Made by a program: the position numbers and the translations under genes. The notes beneath the pieces were generated by a model. It was given only the letters and a program-made list of their open reading frames with translations. It was not told where the DNA came from and ran no database searches. Source: Vesta saturnalis (Eukaryota; Arthropoda; Insecta; Coleoptera; Lampyridae). Taken from it: a stretch of DNA of 64,000 nucleotides. This document shows positions 37,741 to 50,167 of this stretch, one piece after another (the first letter of the stretch is position 1; each line of letters begins with the position of its first letter). The stretch is from positions 370,001 through 434,000 of the forward strand of contig JARFJB010002413.1 in NCBI GenBank assembly GCA_036346205.1, written 5' to 3'.

Positions 37741-38619
37741 GTTTTCTGCGTTCTTTTACATTTTCTAACGTTTTAAACAGCCATAGTATATTATGTACCT
37801 ATTGTACGTGGTTTTGTACCTTAACTTTCAGAAGGATTTGAACGGTAACTTATGCAAATGTCAAAATTATGTCAATTCCCAATAATTCAAATTAACATTT
37901 TAGATCAAATGGGAGACGGTTGCTTAGGAAATAGTTCCACTTACAGCATAGAAATATTGCTTATACTGTAAACATTCTTTTAGAAGATAATTTTATAGAG
38001 CTATGTTAGTAACATTCTGTAAAATAACAGACTGCAAAATATTTTGAAGAGAATAGGACCATAACATTTATTTGAAACAAAAATTCGCTTTTTAGAAAAA
38101 AACGGAAAAAATAAACATATTTTCTACAGATCTGAAATTTGGTACATACATGCAAAAGTGGAAGAGGAACATTTTTTTGAGAAATAATGCCATTTTCGGC
38201 AACTTTTTTAAAAAATGTCAAATTTGACTGGTGACGAAAACCACGTGACTACATTTGAGCACCTCAATTCACATCATTTTTGAAGCAAAATCGATTAACA
38301 AAATCAGAATTTACTTGAATCGAATAATAAGAAATATGCGGACTTTATGTGTCATCATTATAGCGTCCGTACGAAATACCTTAATTTGGCGTCACCTAGA
38401 ACAAGACGTATGCTCTGACATTTTGTTGAAGTATATAAATCAGAATTTTTTCTGAGTTCCATAGTCTATTCCATATGTTTCTAGCTTTATTTTTACTATA
38501 TACATAATTTTCGTACGTTTGACAATCATTCTGGAACCCGTACATTAAAATACTGCACTAAAAATCATTACGGCGTCTTACTGCGTTGCATGCAATCTTA
38601 ATGTAACAGCAATGATTTT
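37741..38619. other. No gene seen; one dispersed repeat inside
   Basis: The only identified item is 38296-38356, the reverse complement of the repeat at 28711-28775. Remaining open frames are short. Confidence 0.5.
38296..38356 (-). repeat. Inverted copy of the repeat at 28711-28775
   Basis: CAAAATCAGAATTTACTTGA and AAATATGCGGACTTTATGTG match the other copy on the opposite strand. Confidence 0.7.
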
Positions 38620-38985
38620 GGCATCTCGGATTAGAATATACATAATGTTGTTACTGCAAACATATGGGCGTCAATATATTTTAGTTAATAGTTTGTGAGC
38701 AATCAGTTTGATGTCTGCTTTCATATTATCCAAAACTTGTATGAATGTTGTTACAACTAAACTACACGAACGTTTTAGCGTCTTAATTTAAAATATACAC
38801 AATATTGTTGTTGCAAACATATTGGCGTCTATATATTGCAATTAATAGTTTGTAAGCAATCAGTTTCAACCGATCATTTTGACGTCTTAGTTTAAAATAT
38901 ACACATTGTTATCATTACAGCATATGAGCGTCAAGGTGTTTTTTATTCAAGGAATATGTGCAATCAGTTTGACGTCTACTTTATG
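38620..38985. repeat. Diverged tandem repeat, three units
   Basis: Each unit has an AAAATATACAC-type word, TTGTTACTGCAAACATAT-like word, then GGCGTC and GCAATCAGTTT. Units start near 38625, 38783 and 38888. A related AAAATATACACAATAT plus GGCGTC string appears at 56175-56205. Confidence 0.6.
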
Positions 38986-39173
38986 TTAACTATAGCAACT
39001 CTCATTCTTACGGCAGTTTTCGTTTCTTGTATATGAGCAAGTTTTAGAAAATAAAAAAATAATATTATACATTTAAAGCACTATTGATACATTTTTGTAA
39101 TTTACAATATATTAGCCTCACAAACCTCAAAAAACTGTAATGATCTTTAAAATCTAGTAAATTTCCTGTTATA

Positions 39174-40102
39174 CAGGGTGTTTCCTAAGTACGGTACATA
39201 ACTTCAGGAGCGTATTCTGCCACTAAAATAAAGGCAACTTTTCTTATAATCTATGTCTCAAAATGCGTTAGTACAAAGTGGTTTTGAAAAATTACAATTT
39301 GTTAATATTTATAAAGAACATTTCAATAAAATTTTAGTGTTTGGAGTTAGCAACGGTGCTTTTTACGCTCCAGCGGATTCACTATAATCAGTGGCATGCA
39401 GGCAGGATAATCGTTGCCAATTTGGAAAAAATTTACACCACTGTTTCTAATATTTGTCAATTTTTTGGATTGTCTGTTCCATTTGGACGAAAAAAATGGC
39501 TCTCGTTTTTCTAGTCGTTTGTAAAAAATAAAAACATTGTAGTGCTCCATTGTAATAACCAGTGTCCATGAATGAGTTTAAACTCATAATAAACCTATAA
39601 AGAAACTAAATTTTCATTGCTTTTAATTATTTTTAAACTGTCTTAACAATGTACAACATTTTATTATTATCCTTCATCGAATATTCCTTTTTTTTTAAGG
39701 CTGAAGACAAAAATTTTAAATAACTTTTTTTGGACATTTTAAGACAGTTTAAAAATAATTAAAAGCAATGAAAAACTTTCTTTATAGGTTTATTATAATT
39801 TAACCATGAACACTGGATTAATCAAAATTTTTTTTTTTTAAACGACTAGTCTTAAAAAAAAGACGAAACCATTTTTCGCCCAAATGGAACAGGAAAAAAA
39901 ATTGAGGTTGGTGGTGATTTTTTCGAAAACGATTTCCTTGGGAATTATAAAATCCGCCGGTTTTTGCGTAAAATCGCAGTAACTTAAAAAAATTTTTTAA
40001 ATTTCATGGTTATGGTAAAAAAAAATTTTTTAATAAATTTAAACAAATTTTGCTTAAAAAGTGCCAGAATATGCTCCAAGTTATCTACCGTACAAAACAC
40101 TA
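39174..40102. mobile_element. Foldback (palindromic) mariner-type MITE
   Basis: It begins CAGGGTGTTTCCTAAGTACG after TA (39172-39173). The last 40 bp, reverse-complemented, read as a decayed version (GTGTTTTGTACGG). The arms match over their length around a centre near 39690: ATAAACCTATAAAGAAA (39588) mirrors TTTCTTTATAGGTTTAT (39779), and CCATTTGGACGAAAAAAATG mirrors CATTTTTCGCCCAAATGG. No transposase. Target dinucleotide TA is clear only on the left. Confidence 0.7.
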
Positions 40103-41829
40103 TACATCCGATAAGATAGAGATAACCACGAAGTGGTGCATCGCGGACCCTTTTTTCTCGTTAGAAAGAGATAAGGCATAGAAGGAGTCAACTTTATACA
40201 ATATTTACAGCGCGCATTGTTTTATTTTGAAGTTTTAATATTCATTCAACACATACTGATTTTTATTGCATAGCAATGGCAATGTAATTTTGTTTAATTT
40301 ATCGTCAGAGGAAATATGGAACAATGGTTTCTACCGGCATTTCTGCACATTTTTGTTGAAATGAGTACCTACTTGTAAGTGAGAGGTACTATCTAACCCA
40401 TCTTAAAAAAAATTTGTCCTATTTTAATTTTACAAATCCTGATTTTTATTCATAGTAAATAAAACAGAAGACGGTTACAATAAGTAACAAATAGAATCGG
40501 CTACGATGATGGGTTGGATTCATTAAGTGTACGTTCAAAAAAACGAACTCTGTTGTACTAAATTTTGTTTTACCATCAATATTTGTTTTATATCGTTTCA
40601 GCAAATGCATGAAACGAGGTGTTCACAGTGAATCAAGGTTTATTAATAAATTTCACACAAAAAACACACAGTTCATATTTTCAAACACAAAATTGCACTT
40701 ACTGAAAATAAATTGTGCAAATCTAAAAAAAATTCTAGGGGACGATCATAAAATCAAAGTTTTCATATATTCGCGTATTACTTATAAACAAAAGGTTGCT
40801 TGCAGTCTAGATTCCTTCTTCTTCTTTGCACTTGACCTATTACTACTTCTTCATGTTATTTATAGTAGTTTGATTATGATATTAATACATAATAATAAAC
40901 AAATCGTGATATTATATCAACCTCATTTTCTTTGCATCGGAAAGAAATGCGTAATCTACTAGAAATAAATTGTTCCAATACATTATCAAAAACCACAACA
41001 CCAAATATATAAGATAAAACAATTACTCATACATATATGCGCAGTGAGAGATGGAACATAGGCTATATTCCCTCTCCTGCATCTCTCCAACTGACTACAA
41101 TGTTTACAGTTACTATACGGTGTGAACTCTCTTATCTATCGTGTATAATTAACAGTGACGGGTTTCGGTGCTTTACACTATTATCAAATGTTGCACTCAT
41201 ACAGAACGTATATCTACTAAATATGTCAGCGATTAGTCTAGGGTATAAGTCTATCAAATTCTATACAAAAAGTGTTTCGCTTTCTTTAACAATTATCAAG
41301 AATCAATATGATGCATTGTTCTTATATAAATTATATGCATAATTTAGTAAGTAGCCTACCATTTTATATACAATTATTGGGCCTTCCGCCTCCTATAGTT
41401 CCATTGGTGAGTTTGGTATTGATTGTTATAAATAAGTGTGAAGTTAAGTTTTGACTTGTGCACTATCTATTAATATACGTTAAAATAATATCAATACAAT
41501 ACTTATGACGTTTATTTAAATAGCTCAAAATGTAGAAGATATTCATTTATCAAGTGTGGATAAGATACTGGAAACCAATGAATACTGGATGCGTGTTAGA
41601 AGTTCTGAGTTTCGTACAATCAGCGTATTTCAGCCACTTTAATAACCAGACAAAGAATTAGATGAATTTATTTTTTCCATTTTCTTAGTTAGTTTACAAA
41701 TTGTAATATCTTCACAACCATTCAACCGAAAGAAAGTCTCTCGTTCGAACCCGTCTCAGGCGTGGGTGTTTTGTAAGTACAGTGGGTTAGGTTTGTAAAG
41801 CAGCCTTGGCTAAAACCTCGCCTTTTCAA
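40103..41829. other. Unidentified DNA, no gene recognised
   Basis: A 117-residue frame at 40609-40962 and a 101-residue frame at 41037-41342 have no recognisable family. A short stop-ended frame at 41524-41642 (VEDIHLSSVDKILETNEYWM, then RVRSSEFRT and stop) has protein-like composition after an AG, but no identity. On the minus strand, words such as AATAAACCTTG near 40640 could belong to an LTR. Confidence 0.3.
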
Positions 41830-43720
41830 AAATAAAGTTAACAAAAAGTTTCAACATGAAAAATGAAATTATTTGGAAATTTTAATTTCTGAATGTAACA
41901 CAATTGTAAATTTAATCTCCAAGATCAAATTTGTACCTACCTATGTTTCTAAAAAAATCCCCAAAACCATAACCAAAACATATAAAAAAATTCAAAATTA
42001 GATGGCTGCATCGATATAATTTTGAAATAACTTTAAAAAAATATTGACTATTTATTATCGTTTATCTATAACGATATTTTAAATTAAATAAAAATTTAAA
42101 CTTCATGTCATATTTAAAATGAAAATTTTTGGACTATTAAAATTAATAAAATTATTAATTGAATTATATTAATAAATTAGTTTTCTAATTTCAAAATTTA
42201 TATATCATTTTTAATAATTTAACAATAATTATTATTTTAATTAATTTAACATTATGAAGATTTTATTATAAATTTACCATTTTAAATTTTACAAAATAAT
42301 ACCATTAAAATTTTTAATTAAACTTAGTATTCAAATTTGCATTAATTAATATTTTTAAATGTTAGTTTTTGTATTTTTACAGTTTAATATACGCTTAAAT
42401 ATACGGAATTTGTTTTCAAAACTTTTTTAATTTGGCAAATGTTTTAAATGACAAACTTACCTAAAAATTTAATTTAAAAATTAACTTTTTTATTGTATTC
42501 AATTTTACAATTCAAATAATTGGGTTAACTATCAAAACCAATAAAATACCCATTGAATTTTACTTGAATTAAATTTTAAAATATTTCAAAAAAGTTTTAT
42601 GTTATTATTTTAAATTGACACAGCTTAATAACGTAACAATTTTTTAAACGTTTAATAATTGGATTATTTTTGCATGGCGAAAAATCGTTATTAAGAACAT
42701 AATTGGAATGGAAAAATTTGCAATTTAATATTAAATTCAATTTAAAAACATGTTTTTAAATTAAAAAATCAAACGTTAAAAAATTTACCATTTTTTACTA
42801 ATTTTCCGAACTTATTTGTTTCACTTTAAAAACGTTAAAATATTCCCAATAAAGGTTTTTCCAATGAATTTTCCACTATTTGCTAAAAAACGTTTTGGTT
42901 ATTTATTACTAACAAAAATTTAAAAAAAGAAAATTGAATTAATTAAAAAGTCTCTTACCTTACTTAAGTAAAATTTTGGAGTTTTCATTACAAACCTTAG
43001 GTTATAAAATGTTACTTGAACCTTTTAACATACTTGATAAAAATATTTCTAGAATTAAATATAAAGTGTCATTAAAATATTCGATTTTTGTTATTCTGGT
43101 TAGGCCACCGCCTACAAACGTAAAACCGCACATTTTAGAAAATTTTTCTTGTTTCGAAATAAAAAATTTAAAAACTTTACAAACTTTTAAATTTCACAAC
43201 AATTATTCAATGAAAATTACACTATATGCTAAAATTAACTGGCAAACGGTCAATTAACTTACTTAAAACAAAAATTAATTTAATAAAGAAATTTGATTAA
43301 TAAAGGTTTCATCGTAACCAGTTACTATAAAAAATTAAGACCTTGTTTCTTAATTACAGTCTTGATTTACGGGGAAATATTGGTAAACTTTCTTTTAATA
43401 TCCCACCTCAAAATTAAAAAATGAATAGAAATTAAATTATGAATTTTGATTATTTAAATTAATTTTAACCGGATTTTTTTATTTAACCCAAAATTTGTCT
43501 CTTTAACCCTTAAAACGTTAACACCAAATTCGATTGACTTTTACAAGAGTATTTTCTTGTGCTTAATAAAATAAATATAATTTTAATATAAATTTATATT
43601 TTAAATATATTTATTATTTAAAACCTTAAGAGAATATTTATAGCTAACATTAACCTCGGACCCGTCGATTTAAAATCACCCTTTTTAAAAAAAATTTCAT
43701 CTCAATGTTAAAAAAATTTC
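41830..43720. other. Extremely AT-rich block, no gene
   Basis: Similar in texture to 28790-31790: long AT words, rare GC, low-complexity frames only (93 residues at 42976-43257). Nothing to annotate. Confidence 0.6.
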
Positions 43721-44172
43721 ATTGAATTATGCCAATTGGTACCGTTCTAGTAAATACTGGGTGTACCAAGCAAATCTACTCATACAAAACAACCTTTATA
43801 GTTACATAGTTACCTATAACAAAACTGTAAAACACGTCAATCATCGATTGACGGAAGCCATATTTTCAGGACTCACTGGTACACACTCCTATATCCCCCA
43901 CCCTACAAAATCACACCCCGAGAATTTCAAATTATGTCATGGAGAATACGAAACGTACATATTTGAATGTTTAATTTTTTGCATTTATGTTCAAGGATAA
44001 TTAATTTTATTATTTTCGGAGTGCGTAAAGAGAATGGTGTACCAGTGAACCCTTAAAATCTTTCGTCTCCCGCTCATTAGGAACCATGGACAATCAGTTT
44101 TACAGTTCACTCCCAAACGTCAGATTGACTGTTGTTTGAAGTGCATGAGGGAGCTAATCTTGCTTGGAATGC

Positions 44173-44173
<1 letters not shown>

Positions 44174-44261
<88 letters not shown>
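44174..44261. repeat. (AT)n microsatellite
   Basis: An 88-bp AT array; open frames inside it encode only Tyr-Ile repeats. Confidence 0.95.
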
Positions 44262-44263
<2 letters not shown>

Positions 44264-44380
44264 AGGTGGTCGTAAAGGAAGGAATAAATTCAATATCGCG
44301 TAAAGCACAATTTTTCAAAAATCGCTCGGACCCGTCGATTTTATATTTTTCGGGGCATATTTTACGAAAAAAAAATTTTA

Positions 44381-44960
44381 TACAGGGTGTCTCAAAAAAG
44401 ATTTGCTAAAAAATTTTTTTCAAATTGCAACCCAATATGTTTATTGCATTTTTGGATTACCCTTACAATTCTAAACATTTGTCATGTAGCATGTGCTATA
44501 CCTAAGTCCAAGCGTTTTGGAGTTATTCGCATTCAAAATTTAAAATTGAAAAAAGATCATGAAGAAAACGAAAAATAAAATAATTTTTATAACGTTTTAT
44601 TATATCGAAAACAAAGATTCGTAAACTTAAAAATAATTTTATTTCAGCAAAAGTTCGAAATTTCCTCCGTTAGTCAACTGACAATAGCCTAATCGATCTA
44701 CAAATTCCTGCTTCACATTTCGAAACATTTCGCGTTAGTTGACTAACGGAGGACATTTCGAACATTTTATTAAATAAAAATATTTTTAAGTTTACGAATC
44801 TTTGTTTTCGATATAATAAAACGTTATAAAAATTTTTATTTTTTTTCTAATTTTTCAATTTTTAAATTTGAATGAATAACTCCAAAACGCCTTTGTTGTT
44901 TTACAATTTTAAATTTAAGAATAAAAGCAATAAAATTTGCAATTTAATTTTAAAAATTGT
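44381..44960. mobile_element. Foldback element with CAGGGTG left end
   Basis: It opens TACAGGGTGTCTCAAAAAAG. The TTTTGGAGTTATTCGCATTC and TTCCTCCGTTAGTCAACTGAC regions at 44514 and 44666 are mirrored at about 44870 and 44733, around a centre near 44700. The right terminal end is decayed and its border is approximate. Confidence 0.65.
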
Positions 44961-45009
44961 AAAAAATTTAAAAAATAAAATCAAAGTTTGATAACAATTT
45001 ATTTTATTT

Positions 45010-45017
45010 TTTTAATA

Positions 45018-45056
<39 letters not shown>
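45010..45056. repeat. (AT)n-rich microsatellite
   Basis: TATATATATTATATATA array that abuts the start of LINE similarity. Confidence 0.85.
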
Positions 45057-45059
<3 letters not shown>

Positions 45060-46010
45060 TTTGAAAAAAACTTACAATTTGCTTTTGTAGATCTTTCAAA
45101 TTTTGATTGTATTTCTCATGAAATTTTGATAACTAAACTAAAATCTTTCTACAAGTTTAACATGTGCTGAGTTAATTCCTCATTTCTAAAAACAGACATC
45201 AATTGTGCTACATCAATATTTTCCCTGATAAACTACCTGTTCATCATAGTAGTTCTATATTTGGACCCTTGTTATTTTTAATTTATATAAATGACATGCC
45301 TATATCTTCCATCTAGCATTAACTGTATCTTGTATGCTGATGGCAATTTTTCCTGGTTCTGATTTTAACCTTGTTAACAATAATGTTAAAAATATTGTCA
45401 AAAGTGGTGGTTTTAACCAACTAATGCTCAATGATTCAAAACGGTTATGCCTCTATCATTAAAAAAGCTAGTACAGATTCTTCCTCCAAAGTACTATTCT
45501 TGGGTTGTGGTATAGACTGGCGTTTAAATTTTGATTATCATTTAACAGTAACAAATAAATTAAATAAATATTTATTTTTACTAAGAAGCTTAAACAATAC
45601 GTCCTTAAGTGATTAAAACAGCCTACTTTGCGCTAATACAAAGTACTCTACTTTATAGTATTGGTTTTCATATGCACAGTGCCGAAATGTTTTCGTTAGC
45701 ACAAGGCAATCAGAATATTTGGTTTAATATATAACAACTCTTTTATTGGAAAGATCTTAACTTTTATGCCTCTATATCCTCAACTCCCTGTTTTGTTAAA
45801 CGGAATCTCTCTCTGGCTGTTCATCAATTATATCCATCAGCATAATACAAGGCACAAAGATAATCTGAGAGTTAAATATTGCAGGCTGAAGAAATTCAGA
45901 ATAATGTGTGGTATCAGTCTCAACATTTTTTAATTTACTACCATTGGTATAAGAAATTGCCGTTGGGCATTTAAAATAAAATCAAAATTTTCTTTAAACA
46001 ATGCATTTTA
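45060..46010 (+). pseudogene. jockey-like LINE reverse transcriptase, 5'-truncated and broken
   Basis: Blocks in order and in shifting frames: FAFVDLSNFDCISHEILITK (45080-45140, RT motif A region with the catalytic D), GPLLFLIYINDMPISS-type motif B near 45257-45310, INCILYADG (45325, motif C; usual YADD becomes ADG), and KASTDSSSKVLFLG then DWRLNFDYHLTVTNKLNKYL. The tail HNTRHKDNLRVKYCRLKK near 45840-45895 is the typical C-terminal block. The loss of the motif C second D and several stops show it is dead. It is followed by the homopolymer block. Confidence 0.65.
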
Positions 46011-46079
46011 TTCATTTGATGAGTTTTCCATCAATTCTAAGTCAATTGAATTTAGTTCTTCTAATTTTATTGTTTTTTT

Positions 46080-46182
46080 TTTAAATTATAATTATTTAAT
46101 ATGTTTAATATGTTTTTTTCCAATTAAAATTTATGTAATTTTTTAATTTTTTTTTTTTTTTAAAAATATATATAATAAATAA

Positions 46183-46279
<97 letters not shown>

Positions 46280-48110
46280 TAAAATATAATAAAAATAAAA
46301 ATTTTTTAATTTTAAAAAAAAAAAATTAAAAATTTTTAAAAAAAATTTAAAATTTTTTTTAAAAAAAAAAAATTTTTTTTTTTAAAAATTTTATTTTAAT
46401 TTTATTTAAAAAAAATAATTTTTTTTTTTTTAAAAAATTTTTTTTTTTTAAAAAAAAAAAATTTTATTTATTTTTTATATTATATTTTAATTTTATAAAA
46501 TTTTTTTTTAAAATTTTTTTTTATTTTTTTTTTTTTTTTTAAAATATTTTTTTTTTTTTTTAATAAAAAAATTTTTAAAAATTTTTTTTAAAAAAAAATT
46601 AATTTTATTTATATTTATTTATATTTTATTTAAAAAATTTTTTTTTTTTTTTTTTTTTTATAAAAAATTTTAAAAAAAAAAAAATATTTTTTTATTTATT
46701 AAAATTTTTAATTTAAAAATTTAATTTTTTTTAAAAAAAAAATTTTTAAAATTATAAAAAAAATTTTTTTATTATTTAAAAAAAATTTTTTTATTTTTTA
46801 AAATTAAAAAAAAAAAAATATTTTATTTTAATTTTAAAAATTTTATTTTTTTTTTTTTTTTAATTTTAAAAAATTTTTTAAAAAAAAAAAAATTTTTTTA
46901 AAAAAAAAAAATTTTTTAAAAAATAAAAATTTTTAAAAAAAAAAAAAAAAATTATTTTTTTTTTTTAATAAAAAATTTTAAAATAAATTTAATTAATATT
47001 TTTTAAATTTTAAAAAATATTTTATTATATTTTATTTAAAATAAATTTTTAATTTTTTTATTTTTTTTAAAATAATAAAAAATTTAAAATTTTTAAAAAA
47101 AATTTTTTTATTTAAAAAATTTTTAAAATTTATTAAAAAAAAATTTTTTTTTTAAAAAAAATAAATATTATATTTATTTTTTTTTTTTAAAAATATAAAT
47201 AAAAATTTTTAAAAATATAAATTTTATAAAAAATATTTTTTTTAAATTTTTAAATTTTAATTAATTTAATATTAAAATTTTATATTAATATAATTAAAAT
47301 ATATATTTTAAAATTAAAATTAATATTAATTATATTTATATTATAATTTTATTTATTAATTAATTTTTAAAAATTAAAAAATTTTATTTTTTTTAAATTA
47401 AATTTTAAATTATTTTTTTTTTTTTTTTTTTATTTTTTTTTATTTTTTATTTTTTTTTTTTTTTTTGTTTTATGGTTTTTTTTTTTTTTTTTGGGGGGTT
47501 TTGGGTTTTTTTTTTAAAATTGTTTTGTTATTTTTTGAAATTTTGGGGTTTTTTTTTTTTTTTGAATAAATTTTTAATTTTTAAAAAAATTTTGGGTTTT
47601 TTAAATTTGTTGTGTGTTTAAAAAATATTTTGGTTTGTTTTTTTATTTAAAAAAAAAAAAAAAATTTAAAATTAAAAAATTTTTTAATTTGTAAAAATTA
47701 TTTAAAAAATTTTAAAAAAAAAAATAAAAAAAATTAAAAAAATTTTTAAAATTTTTAAAAAAAAAAAAAAAAAAATTTTTTTAAATTTTAAATTTTTAAT
47801 TAAAAATTTTAATTTTTAAAATATTTTTTTTTAATTTTAAAAATTTTTTTTTAATTTTTTTTTTAAAATAAATTTTTTTTTTTTAAATTTTTTTAATTTA
47901 AAATTTTTTTAAAAAAAAAATTTTTTTAATTTAAAAATTTTTTTTTTTTTAAAATTTTTTTTGTAATTTATTTTAAAAAATAAAAAAAATTAAAAAATTT
48001 GGTAAATAAAAAATTTTTAAATTTTAAATTTTTAATTATTAAATTTTAAAATTTTATTTAAATTTTAAATTTATATATTTAAATTTTAATTTAATTTAAT
48101 TTTTTTTTTA
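46080..48110. repeat. Almost pure A/T homopolymer block
   Basis: From about 46090 to 47460 there is essentially no G or C. Then 47465-47650 has runs of T and G but no C (GGGGGG, TTTTGGGTTTT), then A/T again to about 48110. Normal, mixed sequence flanks it sharply (CAGTGCTGCCATC at 48111). It looks like unreliable consensus more than a known satellite. Confidence 0.8.
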
Positions 48111-48468
48111 CAGTGCTGCCATCTAAAGACGCCTGAATGATTGTAAATGTACAGGATAAATACAATAAAAATATATCCAGAAATAGCGCTGTGATGGCAA
48201 AGTGCTGAACTAATTTCTATACAATTTTACGTATTACACGATTTTGGCGTTTTTCAAAAATCTCAACGTAGGAGTATGGAATGGCACCCATGCTCAGAAT
48301 AAGTATTATAGGGTTCATTTGGAATTGTCTGCTGCCAACGGTGCTTATCTAACACTCATACTAAAAAAATTATTAAGGATTGTAATCTCGCATCCATATA
48401 CAGACGCCACTTTGTAAAGTGTAGCCAAGTTGATGGCAAATGCCCAATTTTATGGACGCAAAATGATA

Positions 48469-48514
<46 letters not shown>

Positions 48515-48960
48515 AGTGATTATTTCACAGTCATACTTTTTAACATTGTTATAATTTTTGTAATTGGAACAAATTTTAATTGTTGGTGAACAATATAACT
48601 TATTGTAGGTTTAAGGTCCTTTCAAAGTACAGTTTTAACACAACCTCGGTGTTTAATTTTTTTTATAATTCTGAAAACTGAACATCTTTATGTGCGTAGA
48701 GTAATTCAGGGCTAATCAAGCAGGTTTACTTGGGAACTTCAGACTCCTTAACTGTAATCTTGCACCCGCTGTCCTTCAAGATAAAATACGACATTGCTAA
48801 TTTATAATTCGACTAGGAAACCAGTTGAGAACACAGTCATATTAATGTTTAACACTGTTTAAAATTTTAACCGTGATACGATAAAATGATAACTACTTGC
48901 ATTTTAGAATCCAAACCTAAAATCAAAATTAAAAAAAATTATAGCGCACCTAAATAGCAC
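48111..48960. other. No gene seen; contains an (AT)n array at 48470-48507
   Basis: Unremarkable AT-rich DNA apart from the AT array and TATAATATATAAGTG after it. Confidence 0.5.
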
Positions 48961-49290
48961 ACTAAACTTGCTTTAAACTTTATATAAACTTGTAATTGCA
49001 AGTCTGGCAGCTTACAATACACTTATGAATGCAAGTTTGTAGGTTTAATGCATGCTTAATACAAGCTTCCTAGTCATCACTTTAGAGATTTTGCAAGTTT
49101 GAATTTACACTTGTAGTCAGCCTGACGCTTTGTAAGCTTACTTTAAGGATTATGAAAGCTTGCTTTTACACTTCCATATAGTCTAATGTAAGGCCTCTTA
49201 AAATGTATTTTGCTAGCTTACTTTGTGTTTGCAAATATTCCTTAAACTATCTTTACAAGCTAAATAAACGCCACTTTATAAGCTTGCGGG
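48961..49290. repeat. Cluster of related short words around AAGCTTGC and TTGCAAG
   Basis: AAACTTG, TGCAAGTTTG, AAGCTTAC, AAGCTTGC and ACACTTGTAG recur at irregular 20-50-bp spacing on both strands. A second cluster (ATTGCAAGTTTGCTTG, GTAAGCTTACG) lies at 51060-51215. Confidence 0.4.
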
Positions 49291-49371
49291 AAATTCGTTT
49301 CACTTACTCCCATCTCCCTTATAAGAAAAATCACTATTCATGTATATTTTATGTTTTTATTGACCCGTATA

Positions 49372-50165
49372 CAGGGTGCAACAATAGTATTAAATAATGA
49401 CTAACTTATTTGCAAAGTTACAAAAAAATGTTCAATATAAAAGTTGTTTGGTTCATTGCCATGTATGTTTTGAGTTGTTTAGTTTGTTGATGTGTTCTTT
49501 TTTTTATGTCACCCACACTTTTTTGTCATATTTTTCTCTATTCAGTAATAAAATTTTGCAATTTTTGAAAGAAAAATAAGGGAAAAAACGTTTATTATGG
49601 CTTAATCATAACTAAATTAATTAACTCCACAACACTAAAATTGGGAAAAAATTAAATATTTAAAGTGTAACAAAGGTAGATTAAATACAAAAAAAAAAAC
49701 AGAAATAATAAATTAAATATTCAAACTGAGCTCTGTTGACTGCCAAGCAATGACATCATAGGCATTTAAATTCTACTGTTGTTGTTCTACTTTGCTTTAA
49801 ACCAACAATAATTATTTATTGTTCGTTTGTATAAATTTAATTGTCAAGTTTGCATGGCATTCTTTACCAAAAGTAATGTTTTTGTTCAATAACTGCATGA
49901 TTTTTTCCATAGCAGTAATAAACTTTTTTTTTCTTGCTTATTTTTTTTTAATTGCAAAATTTTATGACTGACTGGAGAAATATATGCTTGTTTCAAAATA
50001 ACAAAAAAAAGTATGGGTGCCATTAAAAAGAAGTTAGCAACAAAACAAAAGAAGATGTCAACAAACTAAAAAACTCAAAAGGTTGTTAATGAACCAAAAC
50101 TTTTATATTAAATATTTTTTTGTAACTTTGCAAATAACAAAGTTTGATACTTTTGTTCCACCCTG
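49372..50165. mobile_element. Foldback mariner-type MITE with intact TA flanks
   Basis: It begins CAGGGTGCAACAATAGTATT and ends CTTTTGTTCCACCCTG, flanked by TA on both sides (49370-49371, 50166-50167). The arms extend inwards: TTTGCAAAGTTACAAAAAAA at 49408 mirrors TTTTTTGTAACTTTGCAAAT near 50117. No transposase remains; 794 bp long. Confidence 0.8.
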
Positions 50166-50167
50166 TA

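Noticed and set aside
40609..40962. 117-residue frame
   Set aside because: The longest frame in that region but no family features, biased composition, and no splice or transcript evidence.
41720..41830. A tRNA-like GTTCGAACCC string
   Set aside because: Only a T-arm-like box is present; no acceptor, D or anticodon stems could be folded.
46080..48110. Possible centromeric or telomeric satellite
   Set aside because: No repeat unit can be defined; composition changes like faulty consensus, and insect telomere TTAGG repeats are absent.
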